DNA of 64,000 nucleotides from NCBI RefSeq assembly GCF_002575655.3, contig NC_053036.3, positions 154,232,627 to 154,296,626 on the forward strand. The letters are read 5' to 3'. The notes beneath the pieces are model-generated. The model was given only the letters and a program-made list of their open reading frames with translations. It had not been told where the DNA came from and ran no database searches. Below are positions 1 through 10,396 of this stretch, piece after piece (position 1 is the first letter of the stretch; every line of letters begins with the position of its first letter). This DNA is from Aegilops tauschii subsp. strangulata (lineage: Eukaryota > Streptophyta > Magnoliopsida > Poales > Poaceae). Position numbers and translations under genes: made by a program.

Positions 1-1
1 C

Positions 2-801
2 GCCTATCTGACAGGTCACTGCGGTAAGTGGATAAATCTGCACGTCCATCGCAGGATCATACACCCTCCATGGTTCTCTGGTGCCATTGAACACAAGGCC
101 TTCATTCACGCCCTCGACTCCTTCTATGGCTGGACGTATTGCTGGCCTACTCCAGTCATGGCTACAAACGGCTGTTACAGAAGTATGTTACTTTCCTATG
201 ATATCATGATGGCTTGCTTATATTACTGTCAACATTTACTGAAAAATATTCATGCTCATAACATGCTGTCCTTAAGATTGACTACATCAAGAGCCCTTTT
301 TTATTTGACTCCAACTTTTTTGAGGGTTATTTGACTCTAACTTGATATGATGTTGTAGGCCGCCTGGTGTCCCTACCCTTCCTAATCCCAGAACCTTTCA
401 AAGAAAAGCGGCATGGCAGTTGCAGGTGGTTCCTGGCTCAATCAAACGACGGCGAACGATTGACGATCGTTCGCATGTACCGGACGTGTTGTTTCACGGA
501 ATACAATCACATTCACTGCAAGGTATTTGAGCAGGATCCCAGCTTCTCTGGGCCTTCAGGAATTTTTGACTGGAGGTTGATAAGTAGCCTTGGTACACGC
601 TCTCTATTTGTCGGACTGAATTATCTGATTAATCAGGAGATAACCGACGGCAAGGATCATGATGGCAGCGCGGTTTCGTTCATGAGGCAAAACTATGTGT
701 ACACAGCGTACAATGCGTCTCTGCATGCACCATACCCTGATATGTGCCGCCACGCTCTGCAGCCCAAAGTAAGAGAGAGGGTCGCAAGTATCAGACTTTG
801 A
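2..801 (+). CDS. F-box/DUF295 (KIB1-4 beta-propeller)-like protein, 3' part of a spliced gene
   Basis: The gene enters from the left edge, so its start is missing. Exon a (2-182) is open and ends at a GTATGTT donor at 183. The intron runs to the acceptor TTGTAG at 353-358. Exon b (359-801) ends in TGA. The splice is phase 1 and keeps the frame (A|GC gives Ser). The C-terminal part reads like DUF295 proteins: a 'CRWFLAQSNDGERLTIVR' strand pair, a 'HCKVFEQD' segment, then 'W..ISSLGTRSLFVGLNY' and a late '(R)QNYVYTAY' stretch, matching the family pattern of VF.., slGdralFlG and NcIYF. In plants this domain usually follows an F-box in SCF ubiquitin-ligase adaptors, but no F-box is visible here because the N-terminus lies outside the window. 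Family assignment is by motif memory and moderately sure. The splice model is inferred from frame and splice-site sequence only. A DUF1618-type protein is the alternative. Confidence 0.55.
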
Positions 802-869
802 CCTGCTGGCTGGAGTTTCCCCCGTCAGGCACCCATGTGGTCCAAGCCGTCTGCCAATCTCCACAGCTT

Positions 870-875
870 AATAAA
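870..875 (+). promoter_or_regulatory. Possible polyadenylation signal of the left gene
   Basis: AATAAA lies 69 bases past the TGA at 799-801, a usual distance for a plant near-upstream element. A second AATAAA occurs at 1124-1129. Confidence 0.35.
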
Positions 876-883
876 TAGTAACG

Positions 884-2243
884 TCTAACTGAGCCTCTTA
901 GTTAGATGTGTACACTTGGTGTAGTAGGATCTTTATTTAGTTTGATGCATACACTTGTTCTTTTTTGGTATCCCTTTTGTAATGATGGCTTATGTTTGGT
1001 TTGGAAGAGAGAGTTGCGTCTTCACTCTTCTGGCCTGCTTACTGCTTCTGTTGCACCCCCAGCCCTAGTTGTTGCTGCTACTGTTTTCAATGTACAATCA
1101 GTAGTATATTTCGTCTGTTGATTGAATAAATGTGTTGTTAGAACGACAAACATAATGTTTTGGAAGTCGTTGCACGGTTCGATCCTTTAGTGCCCCGTAC
1201 TGTACGTAGCGCATACTATTTTTCATACGGAACACATTTTCCACTTGTTGATAAGATGCAACCCACTGATGAAGGCCCAATAGAGGAGCCCATAATTAAC
1301 TGGAAGGGAGGCTCTCACATGAATCCAGCCCAGGTACATGCTCATGGTCCCCTAAACATAAATAAGTAAATAAATAAAGCTAAATGCTCATGCACCAGTT
1401 CTTTAAATTCATGATTTAACAGGAGGATATTATTTCCTATGATAGTGTCGTTACATTCAGTCGATATTATTCTTAGGCAAAGATAGCAACCAGTCTTCTT
1501 TCTCCCACCATTTTCTTCCTGCAACGAGCGGACATGCAAATCGTAGTCAACTTCGTAAATAGTTCCGGTCCATTTTTATTTTTCAAGAAGAATGTCCAAC
1601 CCAGCCCAGCACATTGGTGACAGCACTTTATCCTCCGCCTTGGTGCGCTCGCCGCGGCGCCGCCATCCGGCCCTGTCAACATAGGTTTTTTATTCGAAAC
1701 GGCCCCTTTCAACATAGTGAATCGGGAGAGGACTGTAGTTGTGAGTATGACAGTAGGGACCCACCAGGTCCACTCCCGAACACAAGCAAGCGCCTCTTTT
1801 ACTACTCAGATGAACCACTCGTTTTTTTACTGTAATCCACCCTGCTGATATCTGGGACGCACATCATTTTCAACGTATAGTCAATTAACGACATAATTGC
1901 ACAACTTTTTTTTGAGTAGTAATTCGGAGGAGCGGGCTATAAACTGGGTTGTGCGGTCTCTGTGGCCCGTCTAACAACATGACCAGCCCAGCAATTTTTT
2001 CTTTGGAAAAATAGGTAGCCCAGTATTTCTTTTTGAAGAATACCCAAGCTAGGCCTATTTGTTTTCTCCGACTTACTGGGCTACAAATCTTTCAAGACGA
2101 GGAGGGATGCATTCCGGCCTGGCCAAAGAGTATGGTCAGTGTCTGTTAAAAGTAATATCAAAAGGGGTTGAAAATTCCAAAAAAATTATAGCAAATGGGA
2201 TATTAGTTTCTTTTTTTTGTTTTTGTTCTTCAGTGATATCTTA
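884..2243. other. Intergenic stretch, no supported gene
   Basis: AT-rich sequence with short open frames only. One stretch near 1160-1335 reads through without stops and is followed by GTACATGC, so it could be an exon relic, but it resembles no family I recognise. A (TAAA)n-like tract is at about 1361-1378. Several 'cagcccag' words recur between 1595 and 2050. Nothing else supportable. Confidence 0.4.
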
Positions 2244-2370
2244 TACTCCCTCCGTCCCAAAATTCTTGTCTTAGATTAGCATAGATAAGGATGTATCTAA
2301 TACCAAAACGTGACTTGATACATCCGTATTTAGACAAATCTAAGACAAGAATTTTGGGACGGAGGGAGTA
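2244..2370. mobile_element. Stowaway-type MITE (Tc1/mariner superfamily), complete
   Basis: Terminal inverted repeats start CTCCCTCCGTCCCAAAATTC at 2246 and end with the exact reverse complement at 2368. The arms pair over most of the 123 bp, giving a hairpin ('TCTTGTCTTAGAT...' against 'ATCTAAGACAAGA'). TA dinucleotides at 2244-2245 and 2369-2370 are the target-site duplication. The element has no coding capacity and depends on a mariner transposase elsewhere. Confidence 0.93.
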
Positions 2371-2664
2371 TTTCATTCAATTTAACATGACATAGTACTT
2401 ATTTATTTGTAAATTTGTTTTAGTATGGCTACTAATTTTTGGATTAAGAATATTTTGTTCCCCAGCAAAAATTTGCGAATTTTCAAAATTTTGCACATAT
2501 TTAGTTAATTTTTTAACCCTGGTACTGACCAGAAAATGGGCAGCAATTACAAAAATGGAAAACGGGCTGCAGTAAATTCCAATGAATTAGAAAATGAGTA
2601 AAAATTATAAAAATAATAGCAAATGGGCTGCACACGCCACGGATTTCGAGGCCGACTTGTTTAC
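2371..2664. other. AT-rich spacer, nothing recognised
   Basis: Runs of A and T with 'aaatgggc' words (about 2530-2630). No open frame of note. Confidence 0.4.
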
Positions 2665-4400
2665 GCAAGGCTTTGTTAGTCAACACATGATTCTAGCAGC
2701 AATGACTGTTGGATGTCCATCCAACGGCCGACGTGCTTCTTCAATCTCTGATCTTCCTGCTCCAGCCGCATAAACTAGCGCCGGCGGGACTGCCTGCTCC
2801 CTCCACTTGTGGCCCGCTATGATGCCGCGCAGGCTTCCACGGCCCACCCTACTCCCTCCGCTCGCCTGGCCGCGCGCAATTAACTGCCTCCTTATTACGC
2901 GAAAAAAATGATTCCTCCCAGTGACATCTGGGGCGCACCGGTTGGGAGGCTGACCTGTGGGCCTACTAAGTTGACGCGTACGCAGGGCTTGTCAACTTTG
3001 TCAACAAACGATTCTAGCAGCAGTAACCGTTGGATTTCAATCGAACCGTCCTGCTGCTACTTCAGTCGCTGCTCTTCTTGCACCAGCCGCCCAAACCAGC
3101 GCTGGCGAGACCGCCTGATCCAGCCTCCAGTGGCCGGCTGTGCTGCCGTTGAGGCCTCACCGCCCCCTACTACTCCCACCGCTAGAAAGGCCCTGCGGCG
3201 ATGGCAGCCTCACACCGCAGCCAAACCAGTGAACCCTCGTACTCCTCTCCGCGTGGGCATTCACTGTCGCGTCTTCCCCGGCTCCGCGTCGTCCCCTTCC
3301 TAGGCCTCGCCGTCATCCACCACCTTGGATGCGCTCGGCGTGGAGTGGTCAACGTGGTCAACGAACGACACCATCGGAAGTAGACTGTGCGTGGAGAGGC
3401 TGACAGCTGGTCCACAGCCGCACGCAAGGAAATGCCTCCTTATTACGCACAAAATAATGATTCCTCCACCTGACAGCTGGGACCTACCGTAAGGGCCTCT
3501 GTATTTCATGAAAAAAAACGTTCCCACCGCTGACAGGTCGGACCCTCCAGCTATATCTCCGCACGCAAGGAAGTGCCTCCTTATTATGCACACAAAAATG
3601 AATACCGCCTGCTAGCTGGGACCCACAATAGTGGGAGGCTGACTTGTGGGCCAACTAAGTTGACGGGGACGGAGGGCTTTGTCAACTTAGTCAATATGAA
3701 CGATTCTAGCTCCAATGACCGTATGATGTCCATCGAACGGCCGTAGTGCTTCTTCAACCTCTGGTCTTCTTGCTCCAGCCGCCCAAACCAGCGCCGGTCG
3801 TGCCTCGTGCTCCTGCCTCCCGTGGCCGGCTGCAATGCCGCGGAGGCCTCACCGCCCCCTACTACTCCCACCGCTGGCCAGGCCATCCCCCTACTCACCC
3901 ACACCCCCTGTTATTCTCCGGCGACGATAGCCTCACACCGTAGCCGAACTAGTGAACCCTCGTACTCCTCTCTGTGTGGGCATCCATTGCCGCGTCTTCC
4001 GGCTCCGTGTCGTCCCCTTCCTAGGCCTCGCCGTCGTCCACCGCCTTGGTGCTCTCGGCGCGGCGTGGTCAATGTGGTCAATGACCGACTTCCATCAGAA
4101 GAGTACTGTACGTGGAGAGGCTGACAGCTAGGTCCACGGCAGCCGCAAGGAAGTGCCTCCTTATTACGCGCAAAATAATTATTCCCGCACCTAACAGCGG
4201 GGACCCACAGGACGGGCCACCGTATTTTGTGAAAAAAAGTTTCCCCCCTGACTGCTGGGACCCACCAGCTACATCTTCGCACGCAAGGAAGTGCGTTCGG
4301 GCAAACAAAAATGATTCGCCCCCCTGACTGCTGGGACCCACCAGCTATATCTTCACACGCAAGGAAGTGCCTGAGAGTCGGGACCCACCTGGTCAAAGCA
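2665..4400. repeat. Three imperfect direct copies of a GC-rich unit
   Basis: Related units begin near 2665, 2986 and 3671, each with a 'gtcaac...cgattctagc' opening. They share, in order, a C-rich stretch ('gctccagccgcccaaacc'), 'gaggcctcaccgcccc', a 'cctaggcctcgccgtc' stretch, 'gtggtcaa.gtggtcaa.ga', and one or more 'gcaaggaagtgcctccttatta' boxes followed by 'tgacagctgggaccca'. The first copy is short (about 320 bp); the others are about 690-730 bp. Many short overlapping open frames in this block are frame shadows of the repeats. It may be part of a non-autonomous DNA transposon, but I see no clear terminal repeats. Confidence 0.6.
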
Positions 4401-4689
4401 TACGGCGTTGTCATTCTGGTCGCGAACATGTACGTACATACTGGTCGATGTAGAGCGCGCACGTGTCGTAGTAGAGGCGCGCATGTAGCATGTACACATA
4501 CGTACCACGGCCAGTGTGCAAGAAAGAACATACGACCATGTACGTACATACGGGCAGGGTCTCGAACGCCTACTCGCGCATACGTACGGCCAGGGCTCGT
4601 GTACATGGCTGGGTCGGAACGGAGAAACTACGTCGTCGTCGTGTTCATGGGGAGCCAACCTGCTGGGTCGGAACGGAATGTGTCGTCGT
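4401..4689. repeat. Low-complexity 'acgtac' region
   Basis: Repeated 'catgtacgtacat' and 'cgtacg' words alternate with GC-rich sequence (about 4425-4600), then 'gggtcggaacggag' repeats lead into the next minisatellite. No gene. Confidence 0.4.
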
Positions 4690-4995
4690 GTTCATCAGGA
4701 GGGCTTGGACAGAACAGCTGATGGAAACGAGGCCTGGCGTACTGCAGAACGGAGGAAACGGCCTTGTGTTCGACCGGCCACGGTCGAAACGGGATCCTGT
4801 TCATCGGGAGGGGTCTGGCGTACCGCAGAACGGAGGAAACGGACCTCCTATGGTCGAAATGGGGTCCTTTTGATCGGGAGGGGTGTGGCGTACCGCAAAA
4901 CGGAGGAAAGGGACTTGTGTTGGAGCGCTACGGTCCAAACGGGGGTCCTGTTCATCGGGAGGGGTGTGGCGTACCGCAAAACGGGACTCCAGGGG
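4690..4995. repeat. Minisatellite, about four 70-81 bp units
   Basis: The core 'atcgggaggggtgtggcgtaccgcaaaacggaggaaa' recurs with small changes at roughly 4731, 4810, 4880 and 4960. Such subterminal repeats are typical of Triticeae CACTA elements, and the CACTA end follows at 5927. Overlapping open frames here are repeat artefacts. Confidence 0.7.
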
Positions 4996-4999
4996 ATAC

Positions 5000-5420
5000 T
5001 GTTCATCTCCACCGTCGACCCCCTCCAGCCTCCACGGGCTACTGTTCATCCACTGTCGACCTCCTCCAGCCTCCACCTGTGATTGTTCATCCACGGGCTC
5101 CTGTTCATCCAGCCTCCACCGCGCACTACTCCACCGGCTACTGTTCAACCAGCCCTCTCCACGGGCTCCTGTTCAACCACCCCTCCATGGGTTACTGTTC
5201 ATCCAGCTCTCCACCGTCTACTGTTCATCCAGCCCTCCACGGGGTGGTCCTGTTCATCCAACCCTCCACGGGGTCCTGTTCATCCATCCTCAACCGGCTC
5301 AATCGATCGGGGTCCTATTCATCCAGAAGCAACACCACGGGGTCTTGTTCATCCACCCCCACCGGGAACTGTTCATCCAAATCCCCCAGCAACACTCACT
5401 GTTCATCCAGAGACAGCATC
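5000..5420. repeat. Minisatellite of 'ctgttcatccagcc.ccac.ggg' units
   Basis: At least fifteen variants of a roughly 20-30 bp unit built on 'tgttcatcca' followed by C-rich sequence. It opens several long frames rich in Ser, Pro and His in all three plus frames, which are not genes. It continues the subterminal repeat region of the CACTA element. Confidence 0.8.
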
Positions 5421-5968
5421 GATCGGCTTCAGTTAGCAGCAGTAGCGAAGGAATCGCTCGATCGGGTTCAGTTAACAGCCATCGATCGATTACTCGGGTT
5501 CAGTAATGCGTAGCCTGTAGTGCAATCGCTCGGGTTCAGTAGGTGAACGCCTCGCTCGGGTTCAGTTAGAGCCCAACACCTCGCACCCACGCGCGTGCGT
5601 GTACAACAGAAACGTGCAAACCTCCGTGCATCGCTCGGCCTCGACCACCCACCGTAACCGGGAACACCCCGATATTTTCCTAGCCCTCGCTTCTACCACG
5701 GTTTTTCCGTCATGGACGGCCCAAAGAATGTCATGCAGCTGCGTCTCCAGCCCGCCAAGGAAGAAAAGCCCATTTTCTATCATGATTTTTTGTCATAGAA
5801 GTAGGAGCCCACCACATCTATGATGATACCGAGTTTTGTCAAAATTATCATCATAGAAGTGTCATAAGTATGACAGAAAAAAATCGTTCGGCCCAAAATG
5901 TCACGGATGTGTCTTTTTTATGTAGTGTGTACAAAAGGTGGTTTGTCGGGAGGCCCGGCAACCGCGCC

Positions 5969-8900
5969 TCATGGGTAAAACTTACGAAGATGTTCGATGT
6001 TCCAGGAGTTGCTCACTGGGATAGCATCTTCGGTCTCTAGGTGGACTGCGCCAGGCCTGGTGACTCGTATTACCCGATAAGGGCCTTCCCACTTCGGTTT
6101 CAACTTGTTGGAATTCTTGGCTGACTGAACGCACCGAAGAACAAGGTCGCCTTCCTCAAGACTTCGGGCATGAACCTTGCGGCTATGGTAGCGGCGCAAG
6201 GCTTGCTGGTAGCGTGCAGCTCACACAGCCGCCCGAAGACGATCTTCCTCAAGGAGCATCGCGTCATCTTGCCGCAACTGCTCTTGCTCAAGCTCGTCAT
6301 AAGCGAGCACTCGAGGTGACCCGTATGTGAGTTCCGTGGGGAAAACTGCTTCTGCCCCATATACCAGGGCAAAGGGTGTCTGGCCAGCGGCTCGATTTGG
6401 CGTCGTTCTGATCGACCAGAGAACCGTCGGAAACTCATCAATCCAGCGTCTTCCGCACTTGTGTAGCCTGTCAAAAGTCTTTGTCTGGAGGCCTCGCAGT
6501 ACTTCAGCATTTGCCCTCTCTGCCTCGCCGTTGCTCCGCGGATGTGCAACAGAAGCAAAACAGACCTTACTACCGAGGTCTTGAATGTACTGCATAAAGG
6601 TGCGACTTGTGAACTGCGTGCCGTTGTCGGTGATGACTCTGTTTGGCACACCAAAACGGCAGACTAGCCCTTGAAGAATTTGATGGCTAATTGCACTGTC
6701 ACCTTTCTCATTGCTTCCACCTCTGGCCACTTTGTGAACTTGTCGATTGCAACATACAAGTACTCAAAGCCCCCGACAGCACAGGGAAAGGGGCCCAGTA
6801 TGTCGAGCCCCCAGACCGAGAATGGCTAGGAAAGAGGGATGGTTTGGACAGCTTGAGCTGGTTGATGAAGCTTCTTTTAATGGAACTGACACGCTTCACA
6901 CTTAGTTACTAGTGCCGTTGCCTCCTGGAGGGCAGTGGGCCAGAAGAAACTTTGCCGGAATACCTTGCCGGCAAGGGCTCGCGACCCTATGTGGGAGCCA
7001 CATATACCTCCGTGTATCTCAGCCAACAGCTCCAGTCCGTCCTCCTGGGGAATGCACTTCAATTTCACGCCGTTTGGTCTTTTCCTGTACAGAACGTCGT
7101 CGACGAACTGATACATGGCAGACCGACGGGCTACTTTCTCCGCTTCTTCCTGCTCCTCAGCGAGCCCCTCAGTTTGGAGAAATCGAACGGTATGTTGTGC
7201 CCATGCCGGAGCCTGAGGTTCGACGGCAAGGACTAAAGGCATCTCTTCTGCCATGAGAGCGGCTATCTCCATGGCCAGGGCTTGGCGCCCTGCCGGAGTA
7301 GGCTCAGCGTCCCCGGCAACATCTTTGTCGGTGGCTCTTGGGAGCTCGGCGGGAAAGTACTTGTCGGGGCCTGATTTCCTTCGCTTGTTCTGCTCTGTCG
7401 ATGGTTCAACGGATGGTTGAGTTAATCGAAGCACAAAGGTACCTTGTTCCACAGGCAGTTTGAGGGCAGCGCGTTTCGACAAGTAGTCGGCAATGCCGTT
7501 CTGCGCCTGGGGAACATGCTCCGCTTGTATACCGTCAAAATGCTCCCCCAACTTCCTCACTTCGTCTACATATGCCTCCATCCACGGGCTCTGGTAATCC
7601 TTGTTAACTTGCTTGACGACGAGTTGTGAATCACCCCTGACGATGAGCTTCTTGGTTCCGAGGTCTGCCGCGATCCTGAGACCGGCAAGCAATCCCTCGT
7701 ACTCTGCAGTGTTATTTGTTGATCTCTCCTGGGGAAACTACATCTGGACTACATACTTGAGGTGCTCTCAAGTGGGTGAGACAAGCAGCACACCGGCACC
7801 GGCGCCTTGCAACGAGAAGGCCCCATCAAAGTACATAATCCAGTTGCGCCTTGTTTCCTTGCCGGGGAGAGTAGTCTCTTGAACTTCTTCGTCGGGTGTT
7901 GCGGTCCATTCTGCAATGAACTCTGCCAAAGCTCTACTCTTGATTGTTGAAGTACTTTCAAACCTGAGGCCAGAGCTCGACAGCTCCAATGCCCACTCCA
8001 CAATCCTCCCTGTCGCATCTGGGTTGTGCAAAATCCGTTGCAAAGGGAGGTGGGTGACGACGGTGATCTCGTGCGCTCGGAAATAGTGGTGCAGCTTTCT
8101 CGAGGCCATGAGGAGGCCGAAAAGCAGCTTCTGCATTCCAGAATATCTTGACCTAGCCCCCTGCAAGAGGGAACTGACAAAATACACTAGGTGCTGCACC
8201 ATCTTCTTCTTTTGTCCCACTTCGCCCATCCGCTCAGACTCTGCCTCGCCGGGACCGGGCCTTGCCGGGGGTTCTGGTTTGCCGGCGTCAGGCTCTGCCG
8301 AGGAGGACTCTGGCTCGCCATCCGATGGCTCAGCTGCAACTGCTGCTTCTCCCTCAAGTTCCCTCTGCGCCACCAGTGCAGCACTGACCAGTTGATTCGT
8401 TGCTGCTAAGTACAGCAGCAACAACTCCCGTGGTTTAGGCGTGACTAGTATTGGCGTGGAGGAGAGGTACCTCTTCAAATCTTGCAGTGCAGCCTCTGCC
8501 TCCGGAGTCCATTTTACTGGACCCGCCTTTTTCAAAACTTTGAAAAAGGGGAGGGCGTGCTCAGCAGATTTGGAGATGAACCTACTCAGGGCAGCAACGC
8601 AGTCGGCGAGCCTACGGACATCTTTGACCCGTTTCGGTGTCTCAATCTGCTCGATCGCCTTGATCTTGTCGGGATTTGCTTCGATTCCGCATTGAGACAC
8701 AAAGAACCCGAGAAGTTTGCCAGAGGGAACACCAAACACGCACTTCTCTGGGTTGAGCTTGAGGTTGATCTTGCACAGATTTGCAAATGTTTCTTCTAAA
8801 TCTTGCACGGGTGTGGCCCTGTCCTTGGTTTTGACTACTATGTCATCCATATAAGCTTCCATATTTCTATGTCGCTGGGGCTCAAAACCAATCTGGACTG

Positions 8901-10396
8901 CTCGGGCAAGAACCAGCGCTTTTCAGCCCGAAAGGCATTCATACAAAACAGTACGTACCACATGGGGTGATGAACGCGGTCTTCTCTTTGTCTTCTCTTG
9001 TCATGAAGATCTGGTGCTATCCTGAGTAAGCATCAAGGAATGACAGCAAATCACACCCGGCCGTGGAGTCCACAATCTGGTCGGTGCGCGGCAAAGGGAA
9101 AGAATCCTTTGGACAAGCCTTATTGATGTATGTGTAATCAATATACAGCCTCCACTTCCCATTCGCCTTGCGCACCACCACCAGATTAGCCAGCCACGTC
9201 GGGTGGAGCACTCCTCTGACCAAGCCTGCCGCTTCCAACTTCCTGATCTCCTTTGTGATGAACTCTTGTCGCTCCAAAGCTTGCTTCCTAACCTTCTGCT
9301 TGACGGGCCGCGCGTGAGGAAAGACAGCAATATGTTGCTCAATCACCTCCCTGGGAATGCCAGGGATGTCAGATGCTTGCCATGCAAATACATCGACATT
9401 CGACCGCAGGAAGGCGACGACCGCGCTTTCCTATTTGCCGTCGAGGGTGGAGCTTATAGTGAAAGCCCCGCCCGTGCCATCCTCCTTGACGGACACCTTC
9501 TTGGTTTCTGGTGGTGCAGCCTTGGACTTCTTGCTCTTGCCGGTGGAGCTCTCTGGCATGTCCTCAACGGGAGTACAACACTCCGAAGAGGTGCGCTTGC
9601 CGGAGTGGGTGCAAGAGGTCTTGTCGGCCTTCTTCCTTCCCGGGGCTTCAACGGCAGGAGCAAGTGCCCTGGCGGCAGCTGCTGCAACTGCCTCTCGGTA
9701 GAGTTGGTCGGCGCAGATGAGCGCGTCTTTCTTGTCAGAGGGGACGGTGATGATGGTCAGCGGCCCCAGCATCTTCAACGTGTTGTAGGCGTAGTGTGAC
9801 GCCGCCATGAACTTGGCCAGCGCTGGGTGGCCAAGGATCCCGTTGTACGGCAGGGGGATCTCGGCAACATCAAAGACGATCTTCTCCGTCCTGTAGTTCA
9901 GCTCGCCCCCGAACATAAGGGGTAGCGTGATTTTACCTTTCGGGTGACTCCTTCCTGGGTTGACCCCTTGGAATGTGCCCGTCTCCTCGAGATCTCCATC
10001 AGGAATCTGCTGCTTCTTGATCACAGCGGGTGAGATCAAATTCAGACCGGCCCCACCATCAACCAGCACTTTGGTCACCTTGAGGATTCATATTGTTGGT
10101 GAAACCAACAACGGCAAACACCCAACCGCAGTTTTGCGGTCAGGGTGATCCTTGGTGTAAAAAACGATGGGCGTGCGGGACCACTTCAGTGGCTTCTGGG
10201 CATCGAACGACGGCTCTGCCACAGTGACCTCACGCGCCCACTGCTTCAACTGGCGGTGTGAGTTGTGCAACGAGGCGCCACCGTCGACGCACATGGCCTC
10301 TGTAGCCTTCTGGAACTCGTGCTCGCCGGACTCGTCGTCCTCGTCGTGATCATCATCTTCCACTTTCTTGTCGCGGCCCCGAGCGGGCCTCTCTTG
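5969..10396 (-). pseudogene. pol: Gypsy pol (protease-RT-RNase H-RNase H-integrase), broken
   Basis: Domains in order on the minus strand: retropepsin with 'VLVDGGAGLNLI' near 10069 and 'ILGHPALAKF' near 9840; reverse transcriptase from about 9350 ('WRLYIDYTYINKACPKD') to the catalytic 'AYMDDIVVKTK' near 8855; first RNase H region about 8500-8000; second RNase H starting 'IMYFDGAFSLQGAGAG' near 7845 and continuing 'AEYEGLLAGL' near 7700; integrase zinc finger H-H-C-C about 7000-6880; integrase core with 'WGLDILGPF' near 6805, 'ITDNGTQF' near 6630 and 'HPRSNGEAE' near 6540. The C-terminal tail ends at 5969. In-frame stops (for example TGA at 10088-10090) and frameshifts divide it into at least seven open pieces. 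Catalytic residues are mostly kept, but no full-length product is possible. Confidence 0.92.

Larger units (their letters stand above)
4690..5927. mobile_element. CACTA (En/Spm) transposon, right-hand part
   Basis: The terminus at 5921-5927 is TGTAGTG, i.e. CACTACA on the other strand. The adjoining 150 bp ('gacacatccgtgacattttg' on the minus strand, then 'ctgtcatac..atgacacttctatga') matches in layout the ends of a common wheat CACTA type. The subterminal minisatellites lie inside it. No left CACTA end was found between 1 and 4690 and no transposase frame is present, so this is a truncated or deleted copy. The left limit is arbitrary, set at the first minisatellite unit. The three bases after the end (TGT) would be one copy of the target duplication; the partner is not seen. 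Confidence 0.75.

Noticed and set aside
1160..1369. 69-codon frame with a following GT as an exon
   Set aside because: Too short and unlike any family I know; not enough to call a gene.
1..4690. Left terminus (CACTAC) of the CACTA ending at 5927
   Set aside because: The 'cacta'-like words here lack the adjoining conserved terminal sequence.
4490..5513. Long plus-strand open frames of 100-250 codons
   Set aside because: They run through the 'tgttcatccagcc' and 'gcgtaccgcaaaacgg' minisatellites and are open in all three frames because the unit lacks stops.
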